The notes below the pieces were generated by a model that saw nothing but the letters and a program-made list of their open reading frames with translations, ran no database searches and was not told where the DNA came from. Below are positions 52,628 to 60,839 of a stretch of DNA of 64,000 nt, piece after piece (position 1 is the stretch's first letter; the number at the start of each line of letters is the position of its first letter). Source of the DNA: JBCAWW01 sp039024315 (GTDB lineage Bacteria > Bacteroidota > Bacteroidia > J057). The DNA is taken from contig JBCCQN010000008.1 of assembly GCA_039024315.1 (NCBI GenBank), positions 1 to 64,000 of the forward strand. Direction: 5' to 3'. The position numbers and the translations under genes are program-made.

Positions 52628-53647
52628 ATGAAACGTTTTTTCACACACTTTTTGCTACCAAGTTTGGTAGTAACGCTAGGCTTTGCCTTTCAACCCTTGG
52701 AGGTTCCTCCATTATTTGCAACGGATGAGTTAATAGAAATCACCCTAAGCACTGATCTAGAGACTTACGCCAAAGATCGATACGGCACGCCCGAATATAG
52801 ACCAGCCAAACTGAGCTACAAGTGGCAAGGGGTTACCTACGAAGCCAAGGCTGAAATCCAAGCCAGAGGAAGATTTAGACGGGACATATGTGACCTCCCC
52901 CCCATAAAACTAAAAGTCAAAAAAAAGAGCCGTATAGATCTTTTTGAAGGGCAAAAAAGCCTGAAAGTAGTCAGTGAGTGCCGTCAAGACAATAATCAGT
53001 CGGTCCTGAGGGAGTATTATATCTACAAAGCCTACAACCTTTTTACCGAGAAAAGCATGCGTGTACGTCTGCTTCGTCTCACCTTAGTAGATACCAAAGG
53101 CAAACGACCCGATCAAACCAGCTATGCCTTTTTTATCGAAGATGATGATGCTATGGCCGAACGTGTTGGCGCTACCAAGGTCAGCAAGAGTGTGGACCTT
53201 ACCAATGAGGATGTTGACAGGAATCAACAAACCTTGGTACATGTTTTTAACTATATGATCGCCAATCGTGATTTTGGCGTCGATATTAGACAAAATGTAG
53301 AAGTCATCACTGGAGGCTCTGGAGGCAGACCAGTGGTAGTACCCTATGACTTTGATAATTCGGGCATGGTCAACGCTCCTTACACTAAACCACCCGGCGA
53401 TACGAAGTCAGCATATGTTACTCGTCGCGATTTTAAAGCTTTATGTCGATCCGAAGAGGAATTTCAAGCAGTATTTACGAAGTTTGTAGAGAAGCGCGAT
53501 GAGATCATTGCTATGTATGAGAACTCGCCTTACCTAAGTCCTGAAACCGTCAAAGAAAGTCTTAAGTACTACAAGATTTTTTATAAGACACTCAAAAAGA
53601 AAAAGTCAATGGCAGAAATTTTTAGAAAGGCATGCAACCCTGAATAA
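52628..53647 (+). CDS. Exported CotH-like protein
   Basis: This 339-aa protein has a signal peptide (MKRFFTHFLLPSLVVTLGFA). It has the pattern EIQARGRFRRDICDLPPIKL, then LKVVSECRQ and YYIYKAYNLF, and FIEDDDAMAERVG, VFNYMIANRDFG and VVVPYDFDNSGMVN. The order of R-G-x-x-R, L-K..., Y-x-x-Y, E-D-x-D, N-x-D, P-Y-D-F-D matches the CotH kinase-like fold (spore coat and secreted proteins) with catalytic-type aspartates. Activity is not certain. It is followed by two barrel-like proteins 68 bp downstream, perhaps a separate unit. Confidence 0.6.
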   Translation: MKRFFTHFLLPSLVVTLGFAFQPLEVPPLFATDELIEITLSTDLETYAKDRYGTPEYRPAKLSYKWQGVTYEAKAEIQARGRFRRDICDLPPIKLKVKKKSRIDLFEGQKSLKVVSECRQDNNQSVLREYYIYKAYNLFTEKSMRVRLLRLTLVDTKGKRPDQTSYAFFIEDDDAMAERVGATKVSKSVDLTNEDVDRNQQTLVHVFNYMIANRDFGVDIRQNVEVITGGSGGRPVVVPYDFDNSGMVNAPYTKPPGDTKSAYVTRRDFKALCRSEEEFQAVFTKFVEKRDEIIAMYENSPYLSPETVKESLKYYKIFYKTLKKKKSMAEIFRKACNPE

Positions 53648-53715
53648 AAAAGCCCTGTCATTGTAGCAACCACCACTGACATCACCGATCCCATTAACCG
53701 CTATATTTCAGCAAA

Positions 53716-54558
53716 ATGAGAACTTTTTATGTACTCTTCCTTGTAATGCTACTGGGTATAGCCGACCTAACGGCCCAGGTAGTAATTGCTCCTCCTCCCC
53801 CACCCGCCCCAAGAGTGGTGATTGTCCGTCCGCAGGCTCCCCGTGCTCCTCAGCGTGAAGTAATCGTTTATCGCGAACAAAGAGATAGTCGTGCCGAAGC
53901 ACAGCGTGCTCGCGAAAGAGAACGTTATTATCGCGAGTTGGAGCGTGTCCGTCTTGAAAGAGAACGCGAGCAACTCGAAAGAGAGCGCGAAGCTCGCCAA
54001 CGTGCCAAAGAGCGCGAGTGTCGCAACAACTCATACGACCGTTTTACCCTGCACTTAGGTGCTGCGGCCAATTATAGTCATGGCCTCTGGGGTACTCCCT
54101 ACGAAGGCTACAACGATGCCCTCCAAGACTTTCAGCTCAATGGCTTCCTCGGATACCGCTATGACGCTGCCGGTCGCAAACGTGGTAATTTATTTGGTGT
54201 CTGGTATGCCCAAGGTCTTTACGACAATCCAGCCATGAACCAGCTCCTCAAAAATCAACTAATCCCCGCTTCCGCTGGCGCAAACTCTGTCAATGAGTTT
54301 AGAGAGTGGGAAGTTGGTTTCATCCTGCGTGAATGGTTGCGTATCAGTGGTGGTAAAGGCTATACTTCTTTCCAAAATACTGCTGGTGAGACAGTTGGCC
54401 TTGATTATTACACAGGTACAGCCGGCGTAGCACTGCGCTTGAGCAAAAGAATTGACATTACAGCTAATGGTACGGTATTGTTAGGAGAAGATTTTCAAAA
54501 CATCTCTTTCCGCCCCTCCGCAGGAGTTAACTTTACCTTTGATTTTCTCAATCAGTAG
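53716..54558 (+). CDS. Outer-membrane-type protein with charged coiled coil, paralogue 1
   Basis: This 280-aa protein has a signal peptide (to about 21), a proline-rich segment (PPPPPAPR), a highly charged stretch of Arg and Glu (about 50-108, predicted coiled coil) and a beta-rich C-terminal half with LHLGAAANYSHG, LFGVWYAQG, FILREWLRISGG and GEDFQNISFRPSAGVN. The last strand ends in LNQ after an aromatic-rich run. The next gene shares the C-terminal half. No named family recognised. It is likely an outer-membrane or surface protein. Confidence 0.5.
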   Translation: MRTFYVLFLVMLLGIADLTAQVVIAPPPPPAPRVVIVRPQAPRAPQREVIVYREQRDSRAEAQRARERERYYRELERVRLEREREQLEREREARQRAKERECRNNSYDRFTLHLGAAANYSHGLWGTPYEGYNDALQDFQLNGFLGYRYDAAGRKRGNLFGVWYAQGLYDNPAMNQLLKNQLIPASAGANSVNEFREWEVGFILREWLRISGGKGYTSFQNTAGETVGLDYYTGTAGVALRLSKRIDITANGTVLLGEDFQNISFRPSAGVNFTFDFLNQ

Positions 54559-54630
54559 CGTAATTTAATTACATATCACACGCTTTATCGCCTCTCGTTT
54601 CTTTCGTTCCACCAAACCTTATTTTCCTTT

Positions 54631-55365
54631 ATGAAACGATTTGCGATCATTGGTTTTGCTTTGGTATGGGCCTTCTCCATCCAAGCGCAGAACTGTTCTA
54701 AATCTCGCTCTAGTTGTAGTAGCAGCCAAACTTACAGTAGCAGCTGTAGCAGCAACAATCAAACCCGCGTCGTAACGCATACTTATCATGTCGATAAAAA
54801 AGAGCGTAAACGTCGTTTTGACCGCATGGTATTTATGTGGGGTGGCGGAGCTCATTTCTTACCTCAAAACTCCACCTTTGCGATCAATGGTCGTACAGCC
54901 GCGGGAGGTACTGAAGAGGTTCGTCAGCGCCAATGGCAGACGGACGCAGTACTGGGGATCAGATATGGCCTCAATGGTAGCCATCGCCGCGCCAATGTAG
55001 TCGGTGTATTTGGCAACTTCGGTATGGCCGCAACGCCTGCCCTACAACGTATCTTCTCTGATCAAAATTTGTATCAGGAAGTACAGCCCAACACTCAAGC
55101 AGAGTTTCGTTCTCTGGAAGCAGGCTTCCTCTTTCGTGAGTGGATACGTTTGAGTGCAGGAGTTGGTAATCAATTTTTTGTTGACGCTCGTGGCGCTCAG
55201 CAACAAGTAGATTACTATACCGCTACCACCGGAATTTACGTTCCACTGGGACGCAGATTGACTTGGACCACCACCGCCACGGCGATGTTTGGTCAGGATT
55301 TTCAAAAAGTGACGATCCGCCCCGCTACAGGCCTAGCCTTCCGCCTCAACTTTATGAGGCTGTAA
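54631..55365 (+). CDS. Outer-membrane-type protein, paralogue 2
   Basis: This 244-aa protein has a signal peptide and a serine-cysteine-rich segment (SKSRSSCSSSQTYSSSCSSN) in place of the Arg-Glu coil of paralogue 1. The C-terminal half aligns with it: FLFREWIRLSAG against FILREWLRISGG, and GQDFQKVTIRPATG against GEDFQNISFRPSAG. It starts 72 bp after paralogue 1, and a strong terminator follows. Function unknown; a serine-cysteine stretch of this type may form disulfides outside the cell. Confidence 0.5.
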   Translation: MKRFAIIGFALVWAFSIQAQNCSKSRSSCSSSQTYSSSCSSNNQTRVVTHTYHVDKKERKRRFDRMVFMWGGGAHFLPQNSTFAINGRTAAGGTEEVRQRQWQTDAVLGIRYGLNGSHRRANVVGVFGNFGMAATPALQRIFSDQNLYQEVQPNTQAEFRSLEAGFLFREWIRLSAGVGNQFFVDARGAQQQVDYYTATTGIYVPLGRRLTWTTTATAMFGQDFQKVTIRPATGLAFRLNFMRL

Positions 55366-55394
55366 TTTGAATCATCAATCGATGTTTATAGACT

Positions 55395-55428
55395 AAGAGA
55401 AGCGTCAATTTGGCGCTTCTTTTTTTTT
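55395..55428 (+). terminator. Terminator after the barrel-like gene pair
   Basis: AGAAGCG (55398-55404) pairs with CGCTTCT (55414-55420) and runs into TTTTTTTT. An element A arm begins one base later. Confidence 0.85.
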
Positions 55429-55449
55429 GGCTGCTGCGCAGAACGCTCG
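55429..55449. repeat. Element A arm, left of element B copy 4
   Basis: GGCTGCTGCGCAGAACGCTC starts right after the T-run of the terminator. Its inverted partner is at 55627-55646, so the pair encloses element B copy 4. Confidence 0.75.
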
Positions 55450-55454
55450 TTCCC

Positions 55455-55600
55455 AGCCTCGGCTTAAGTACTGAGTAGAAAGTATCCCGAAAGCTTTCGG
55501 GAGTATGCAGTACCGAGTAAAAAGATTCTGCTGAACTATATAGCGCCATTTTCCTTAGGTCCTAATACTGGATACTATTGTCTTACTACTTAATGTTGCT
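55455..55600 (+). repeat. Element B copy 4
   Basis: The best complete copy: TTAAGTACTGAGTAGAAAGT, CCCGAAAGCTTTCGGG (55486-55501), AGTATGCAGTACCGAG, TCTGCTGAAC, and TCCTAATACTGGATACTATT at the right end. Both ends lie inside an element A inverted pair. Confidence 0.7.
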
Positions 55601-55626
55601 ACAAGGCATTGTAGTATGAGCAGGAT

Positions 55627-55646
55627 GAGCGTTCCGCGAAGCGGCC
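55627..55646. repeat. Element A arm, right of element B copy 4
   Basis: GAGCGTTCCGCGAAGCGGCC lies immediately before the stop codon of the HDAC-like gene (55650). Confidence 0.75.
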
Positions 55647-55649
55647 TGC

Positions 55650-56552
55650 CTAATGAAAAATCTCCGCTGCTAGTCTAAAGGTATTGGCATGAGCTTCGAC
55701 TGTATCCACTAAACGTTGGGAATAGCCACCGCCAATCGCAACCACCAGCGGAATTTGCTGCTTCACACAAGCTTCCATTACCATCCGGTCGCGAGTCTTA
55801 CAGCCCTGCCGACTCAAAGACAAGTGCCCTAGCTTATCGGTCTCCAAGACATCTACACCCGATTGAAAATAGATCAAATCAGGTTTTACCTTATCGATCA
55901 AACGCGGCAGTTGCTCCCCCAAAATTTGGAGATATTCCTTGTCTTGCATGCCGCTAGCCAAAGGAATATCAAGATCTGATTGTTCTTTTCGCAAAGGGTA
56001 GTTGTCCTTGCCGTGCATCGAAAAAGTAAAGACCCGAGGCTCATCCGCAAATATCACTGCCGAACCATTGCCTTGATGCACATCCAAATCCACGATCAAG
56101 ACTTGTTTGACCCTGCCTTTTGCCAGCAAGTGTTTGGCACTGATCGCAATATCGTTGAGTAGGCAAAAGCCTTCAGCATGATCCGCATAAGCATGATGTG
56201 TTCCCCCCGCGATATTCATTCCAATCCCATACTCAAGGGCATGTTTCGCCGCCCCAAAAGTGCCATAACAAGAACGGCGAGAGCGATCAACTAAGGTCTC
56301 CGATTGTGGGAACCCCATCCGCCTTACCTCTCGATCACTTAAAGACAAACTCACAAATCGCGCCCAATAATCTTCCTCATGAACGGCCAAAACATATTCA
56401 GCCTCAATCGCTTGGCACTCCTCGAGCTGCGATTCTAGTAGGGTGCCTTCATAAAGCAACTGCTCACGGATCAGCTGATATTTCGAGATCGGAAAACGAT
56501 GGCCTTCCGGCAATTGGGGCACAAAGCGATCCGAGTGAAAAATCTTTAACAT
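55650..56552 (-). CDS. Histone-deacetylase-family zinc hydrolase
   Basis: This 300-aa protein has the class I/II/IV HDAC fold. It carries the paired histidines H119-H120 in GGTHHAYADHAEGFCLLND, zinc ligands D157 and H159 in VDLDVHQGN, D239 in SGVDVLETDKLG, and the catalytic tyrosine Y277 in IGGGYS. All needed residues are present. Bacterial members act as acetylpolyamine amidohydrolases, acetoin-utilisation-type proteins or protein deacetylases; the substrate is not evident. Its 3' end carries element A at 55627-55646. It is divergent from the SLOG-like gene (56580), 27 bp between starts. Confidence 0.92.
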   Translation of the reverse strand: MLKIFHSDRFVPQLPEGHRFPISKYQLIREQLLYEGTLLESQLEECQAIEAEYVLAVHEEDYWARFVSLSLSDREVRRMGFPQSETLVDRSRRSCYGTFGAAKHALEYGIGMNIAGGTHHAYADHAEGFCLLNDIAISAKHLLAKGRVKQVLIVDLDVHQGNGSAVIFADEPRVFTFSMHGKDNYPLRKEQSDLDIPLASGMQDKEYLQILGEQLPRLIDKVKPDLIYFQSGVDVLETDKLGHLSLSRQGCKTRDRMVMEACVKQQIPLVVAIGGGYSQRLVDTVEAHANTFRLAAEIFH

Positions 56553-56579
56553 GAAGCTTTTCTTAGCTAAATTAGGAGT

Positions 56580-57167
56580 ATGAGTAAGCCTAACTCCCGT
56601 AAACTTGCCGATGTTTCGTCTTCCAAGGTACTACTTTTCTCAGGGCACATGATTGATCATCCCCAGCGGGAGGTAGCACGCTTTCCACCGAAAAAAATTC
56701 CAGCCCTTACCCATTTGCTACTCAATCAATTAGTAGCGCTCAAAGTAGGCGATGGCGATATCGCGATTAGCGGTGCTGCTTGTGGGGGAGATTTGATGTT
56801 TGTCGAGGCAGTACTGGCGCTGGGGCTAAAGGCAGAATTGTTTTTGCACACGGACATCGACCGCCATATCAAAGAGGCTTTGGCCTATGCTGGGGCTCGT
56901 TGGATAGAGTTATTTGAGCAGGTCCGCCATCATCCTAGGGTGAGTATTCATGTTTTACCTCCCTTTGGGGAACGCCCAGTCGATGAGGCAGATCCCTTTG
57001 TTGCCAATAACCTTTGGATGCTCAAAACCGCACTAGCTTTAGGGCCCGAACGCTTACATGGCGTGCTACTATGGAACGGCCAAGGAGGAGATGCCCCCGG
57101 AGGCACCGCTCATATGAAGGCAGAGATGGAAGCCGCAGGGGCCTCTGTCAATGTGGTTTGGGAGTGA
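56580..57167 (+). CDS. SLOG-like nucleotide-sensing-type protein
   Basis: This 195-aa protein contains LLFSGHMIDHPQREVARFPP, then IAISGAACGGDLMFVEAVLA, LFLHTDIDRHIKEAL and LLWNGQGGDAPGGTAHM. It matches, as I recall it, a Rossmann-like unit related to LOG/SLOG and DprA-type domains found next to RyR-like, TRAF-binding or TPR regions in conflict-associated proteins. Here it stands alone. The likely role is binding a nucleotide-like ligand in the cytoplasm, with or without hydrolysis. It is convergent with the 8xMP-like gene, 17 bp apart, and so not in its operon. Confidence 0.5.
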   Translation: MSKPNSRKLADVSSSKVLLFSGHMIDHPQREVARFPPKKIPALTHLLLNQLVALKVGDGDIAISGAACGGDLMFVEAVLALGLKAELFLHTDIDRHIKEALAYAGARWIELFEQVRHHPRVSIHVLPPFGERPVDEADPFVANNLWMLKTALALGPERLHGVLLWNGQGGDAPGGTAHMKAEMEAAGASVNVVWE

Positions 57168-57184
57168 GCCAAAGCGTCCCCCTC

Positions 57185-57676
57185 CTACTGTCCCAACAGG
57201 AACACAAAACTCAAAAAGATTAGCAAAACATAAGGGATCATCATCAATAAGGGAAGGATTTTTTCCAGCTTGCCAAGATTGACGTAATCCCATTCTTTTA
57301 GCAATTGGTATTCCTCCGAAAATGGCTGCACTACAAAATTGTCCTCCATCGGATTGAGCACCTGAAATTTTGCTTTGCTTAATACCAAGGTACTTCTCAA
57401 ATATTCTCGCCAAATACCACTCAAAATCAAGCCGGTAATCCCAACGGTCAACATCACCGAAAATTGAATCATGCCCGCTCCTGCTAGGTGTTCAGAGCTC
57501 AAGACAAAGCCAACTACCCCCAGCAAAGCTGTCAAAAGACCAATAAAAAACTGGTTGCTTTGCTGCCTGCGATTAGTAGTAACTTCTATCGAGTTGAGAA
57601 ATGTTTTGTATAGTTCCAACATTTCTTTGCGGTCCTCACTATGGGGTAAAGGCGGCGGGTTGCTTTGCTCACTCAT
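57185..57676 (-). CDS. RipA-like / 8xMP-family small membrane protein
   Basis: This 163-aa protein has a charged N-terminus (EDRKEMLELYKTFLNSIEVT), two adjacent hydrophobic helices (FFIGLLTALLGVVGFVLSS and FSVMLTVGITGLILSGIW), a soluble linker and a C-terminal helix (ILPLLMMIPYVLLIFLSFVF). This layout matches the RipA-like octameric membrane protein family (8xMP), of unknown function, related in layout to SLATT-type effectors. It is convergent with the SLOG-like gene. The family call is from layout and the N-terminal pattern. Confidence 0.55.
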   Translation of the reverse strand: MSEQSNPPPLPHSEDRKEMLELYKTFLNSIEVTTNRRQQSNQFFIGLLTALLGVVGFVLSSEHLAGAGMIQFSVMLTVGITGLILSGIWREYLRSTLVLSKAKFQVLNPMEDNFVVQPFSEEYQLLKEWDYVNLGKLEKILPLLMMIPYVLLIFLSFVFLLGQ

Positions 57677-57790
57677 GCTATTTAGGTAAGAAGAAGAAAG
57701 TAGTTAGTAACAAGAAAGATGATCTCAATGATGCATACAGCGCTTTTTTGCAGGTCTTAATGCTAAATAATTTTGTCTCGGTACTTATTT
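57672..57790. repeat. Element B copy 5, partial
   Basis: AAAGTAGTTAGTAACAAGAA and CAGGTCTTAATGCTAAATAA match the left and right ends of copies 4 and 6. The central palindrome is absent; AATGATGCATACAGCGC takes its place. Confidence 0.5.
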
Positions 57791-58576
57791 TGATTTGGCC
57801 GCTTCGCGCAACGCTTCTATCCATGCTTCCGCCATTAAGTGATGGCCTGCTGGGGCAGGATGTACACCGTCTGGGCACCAATGATCCACCGATCCATTTT
57901 CCAATGCTTGGTCAAACAAGGCCTGAGTTGCAATCCATTGGGTGTTATGCGCTTCGGCGACGCGCTTGGCCGCGGCCTGATAAGCCGGAAACTCTTGATC
58001 CCAACGCTCCGTAATGGCTCGCCCACCAGCCACGGCAAAGGGCTCTGCGATGATGATCTTAACGTTCGGCAAAGCCGCCTTTGTCCGCTCGATCAAAGCC
58101 ATAAAGTCTCGCTCATAGATCTCTACGGTTCCATCATAATTACCATCGACCATGTGCCAAAAATCATTGACACCAATCAATATCGTCAAAATGTCTGGCT
58201 TAAGATTGATACAGTCTTCCTCCCAACGCTCCGCTAATTGAAAGACTTTATTGCCACTGATGCCTCTATTGTAAAATTTTGTTCCCTGCTCTCCTTCCGA
58301 TCCTAGTATCTGGGCGCTAATCAGCAGGGGATATGTACCACCTAGCGCGCCGCCGGCATTGGGCGCTAGCTGGTCCTTGCGGCGTCCCCCATCAGTAATT
58401 GAGTCCCCTTGAAACACGATTGTTTTCCCTGCAAAGAGGACTTCACTTTGGGGAGCTGTTGCTTCTGATTGCTCCATAGCACTGGCATTACTAGTGGTAT
58501 TGGCGCAAGCGGCCAAGGTGATTCCGGCACCAGCTGCGAAGGAAGCTTGGCGAATAAAATTTCTACGTGTAGCCAT
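57785..58576 (-). CDS. SGNH/GDSL hydrolase, Tat lipoprotein
   Basis: This 263-aa protein starts with a twin-arginine signal (TRRNFIRQASFAAG) and lipobox LAAC (C24), so it is exported folded and lipid-anchored. The block I serine is S59 in VFQGDSITDGG, block III is IGVNDFWH, and the block V aspartate and histidine are D236 and H239 in CPDGVHPAPAGHH. It should act as an esterase or acyl-ester hydrolase in the periplasm or at the surface; the substrate could be an acylated polysaccharide. The C-terminus IEALREAAKSK is encoded by an element A arm (57797-57816). Confidence 0.9.
   Translation of the reverse strand: MATRRNFIRQASFAAGAGITLAACANTTSNASAMEQSEATAPQSEVLFAGKTIVFQGDSITDGGRRKDQLAPNAGGALGGTYPLLISAQILGSEGEQGTKFYNRGISGNKVFQLAERWEEDCINLKPDILTILIGVNDFWHMVDGNYDGTVEIYERDFMALIERTKAALPNVKIIIAEPFAVAGGRAITERWDQEFPAYQAAAKRVAEAHNTQWIATQALFDQALENGSVDHWCPDGVHPAPAGHHLMAEAWIEALREAAKSK
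57797..57816. repeat. Element A arm forming the C-terminus of the GDSL lipoprotein
   Basis: GGCCGCTTCGCGCAACGCTT; read on the minus strand as EALREAA, next to the stop codon. The aminopeptidase copy at 4587 gives the similar EAFRKAA. Confidence 0.7.
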
Positions 58577-58670
58577 AAGTAGTAGCGTTTAGGTAATAGT
58601 CAAGGGAGTGAGTCTAAACCAGATCTTAGTTGTTTGCGCACTCTCTATTTTCGTTTTGCTACTTTAACCA

Positions 58671-59846
58671 TTATTGCTGAAAGACCCTAATATAGTCCAC
58701 AATCATTCTCTGCGGAAATTTGGTCGTTACATCTGGGCTACCGGGCCAATCCCCTCCTATCGCCATATTGATGAGGAAATAAAAGGGATGATCAAAGCGC
58801 CAAGTCTCGCCCCCCAAATCAGCTGGCGTAACCCTAAAAAATTGCACATCATCCACGTACCACTCGATCAGGTTTTCTTCCCAAATGATGCTAAAGACAT
58901 GAAACTGCTCATGGAAGGTCCCAGTAGGTAGGGTGTAGGAAGTGCCTTTGAAGCGATGCTCCGTCCAATCTTCCCCATAGTGCACGGTACCATGAGTAAT
59001 ATTTTCCTCATGCCCGAGATACTCCATGATGTCGATTTCGCCGCAAGCAGGCCAACCCTTAGTCTCTGAATCATTTCCCATCATCCACAAAGCGGGCCAT
59101 ATTCCCTGCCCTACAGGCATCATCGCTCGTATATCTATGCGGCCATATTGAAACGCTTGTTTACCTAAGCTCCGAATGCGGGCCGACCGATAGCCTCCCA
59201 ATACTTTTTGAGCTTCTATTACCATACAATCATCGGTCAAAAAGAGATTGTCGCGCTCATTGGTATATACTTGCAATTCGTTATTGCCAAAGCCACACAA
59301 ATTAGGGCAGCCATCGCCCACGATATAAGACCAATTGTTGAGATCAAGGCTATTACCCTCAAATTCATCAGCCCAAATCAAATTATAGCCCGAATAGCTC
59401 TTAGGAGTCGTATAACCCTCATCAGGGATATCTAGTTTATAGTCATCATCGGTAATATTGATTACCCCCACACTAAAGAGAACTTCCGCATTTTCGACAC
59501 TATTGATCTCAATTTGGACGGACTCCACCGCTTCGCGATAGTCATCTCCAATTATTTGCATGACAAACTCTCCCATAGTTTCACCCGGCGGAATCACCAA
59601 AGTTCCCCCTTCAATCGGTACATAATCTAGGCCCGCTTCGGCACTTCCATCGTCAGTTGAGTAATTAATCGTCACCGGCACCGTAGTAGCCTCGCTTAGG
59701 GTAAACTCAATCCGCACTTCAGTGATCGGCTCATTGCCTTCGACATAAGTACTTCCGGGAAAATTGAGTCGTGGCATTGTGGGCTCTTGGCAGGCAAAGC
59801 ACAAATAGCTTAGGCTGAGCAGCAGGAAAAAGGATAAAGTCTTCAT
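58671..59846 (-). CDS. Calx-beta and GH16 beta-glucanase lipoprotein
   Basis: This 391-aa protein has a lipobox ending at C19. A Calx-beta domain follows (about 28-135, NYSTDDGSAEAGLDYVPIEG and INITDDDYKL), then a GH16 catalytic domain (150-391) with DEFEGNSLDLNNW and the active site EIDIME at 270-275, with nucleophile E270 and acid/base E275. GH16 enzymes of this kind hydrolyse beta-1,3-glucans such as laminarin or related algal glycans. The lipoprotein anchor suggests a surface or periplasmic site. It stands divergent from the Liv transporter genes, 78 bp apart. Confidence 0.93.
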   Translation of the reverse strand: MKTLSFFLLLSLSYLCFACQEPTMPRLNFPGSTYVEGNEPITEVRIEFTLSEATTVPVTINYSTDDGSAEAGLDYVPIEGGTLVIPPGETMGEFVMQIIGDDYREAVESVQIEINSVENAEVLFSVGVINITDDDYKLDIPDEGYTTPKSYSGYNLIWADEFEGNSLDLNNWSYIVGDGCPNLCGFGNNELQVYTNERDNLFLTDDCMVIEAQKVLGGYRSARIRSLGKQAFQYGRIDIRAMMPVGQGIWPALWMMGNDSETKGWPACGEIDIMEYLGHEENITHGTVHYGEDWTEHRFKGTSYTLPTGTFHEQFHVFSIIWEENLIEWYVDDVQFFRVTPADLGGETWRFDHPFYFLINMAIGGDWPGSPDVTTKFPQRMIVDYIRVFQQ

Positions 59847-59924
59847 GAAATCTGCTTAGGGTTGACCTTAAATTTACTGCCAATCAATTCTTTTAGCAAT
59901 GCAGAGGTCGTATGTTTGCATACC

Positions 59925-60839
59925 ATGGCGCCAAAGCAATTTCTAAAATATAGCATAGGTATCCTACTTGGCCTTGGCCTGCTTAGTTTACCGCTCTTTG
60001 GTAGTGCTGCGAGTATCCGCTTGGTAGAACTGGTTCTCATCTATAGTATCGCAGGGATGGGTTTACAGTTGCTTACCGGTCAGGCAGGATTGATTTCTTT
60101 GGGGCAAGCGGGCTTTATGGCAATCGGGGCCTATACCACCGCCTATTTGCTGCAATTAGGCTGGCCTTTGGCTTTGGCGATACCCCTAGCGGTTTTGCTT
60201 AGTGGTTTAGTGGGTATTTTGCTGGCGATTCCTGCCAATCGTTTATCTGGACCCTATCTGGCGATTGTAAGCCTTGCCTTTGGCATAGGCATTAGCTCCT
60301 GGATCTCACACACCAATTGGTTAGGAGCGAGTAGTGGGATGAGAGTCCTTACGCCACAGCAGCTGCCGGAAACAGGCCTATACTTTATGATTGTCATCAT
60401 CAGTTTCGTCGCTTATATCGGAGCAAGCGTTCTGCGTAGCAGTAAATGGGGCTTGATCTGGCAAGGAATTCGTGAGCAGGAAATTCTCATTGCGCATTTA
60501 GGGATCAAGGCGGCCTATTACAAATCATGGGCTTTCGTGATTTGTGCAGCCTTTGCGGGTTTAGCCGGTGCGCTTTGGGCCTTATACCTCACATATCTGA
60601 GCCCGACTAGTTTTGGCTTTACGCTTTCAATCAGCCTCTTGGCCGGTATCGTCTTGGGAGGACTATACAAGCTTGAAGGGGCTATTTTGGGCATTGCTTT
60701 GCTCAGTCTCCTCAAGCAAAATCTTTTACCCACGGATTTGAGTAGTCTTGGCTGGGTGCTTGAGGGAGCCATTTTGATGCTCTTCATGCTGGCCTTACCG
60801 CAAAGGCTCTGGCAAATAATCCAAACAAAATGGTTATAA
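59925..60839 (+). CDS. livM: Branched-chain amino acid/urea-type ABC permease, LivM-like
   Basis: The ATG at 59925 (304 aa) starts before a first hydrophobic helix; the frame is open 21 codons upstream to a TTG. It is a polytopic inner-membrane protein with about eight segments. Family marks are YSIAGMGLQLLTGQAGLISL near the start, GPYLAIVSLAFGIGIS, and the later AFAGLAGALWALYLTYLSP. Element A (60425-60444) is read as SVLRSSKW. It ends with a 10-base overlap with the LivH-like gene. LivM/UrtC-type permeases take amino acids, urea or related compounds; the substrate cannot be read here. Confidence 0.85.
   Translation: MAPKQFLKYSIGILLGLGLLSLPLFGSAASIRLVELVLIYSIAGMGLQLLTGQAGLISLGQAGFMAIGAYTTAYLLQLGWPLALAIPLAVLLSGLVGILLAIPANRLSGPYLAIVSLAFGIGISSWISHTNWLGASSGMRVLTPQQLPETGLYFMIVIISFVAYIGASVLRSSKWGLIWQGIREQEILIAHLGIKAAYYKSWAFVICAAFAGLAGALWALYLTYLSPTSFGFTLSISLLAGIVLGGLYKLEGAILGIALLSLLKQNLLPTDLSSLGWVLEGAILMLFMLALPQRLWQIIQTKWL
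60425..60444. repeat. Element A arm in the LivM-like gene
   Basis: AAGCGTTCTGCGTAGCAGTA, read in a third frame as SVLRSSK. The second half of the palindrome is here AGCAG rather than AGCGG, as also at 27405. Confidence 0.65.
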
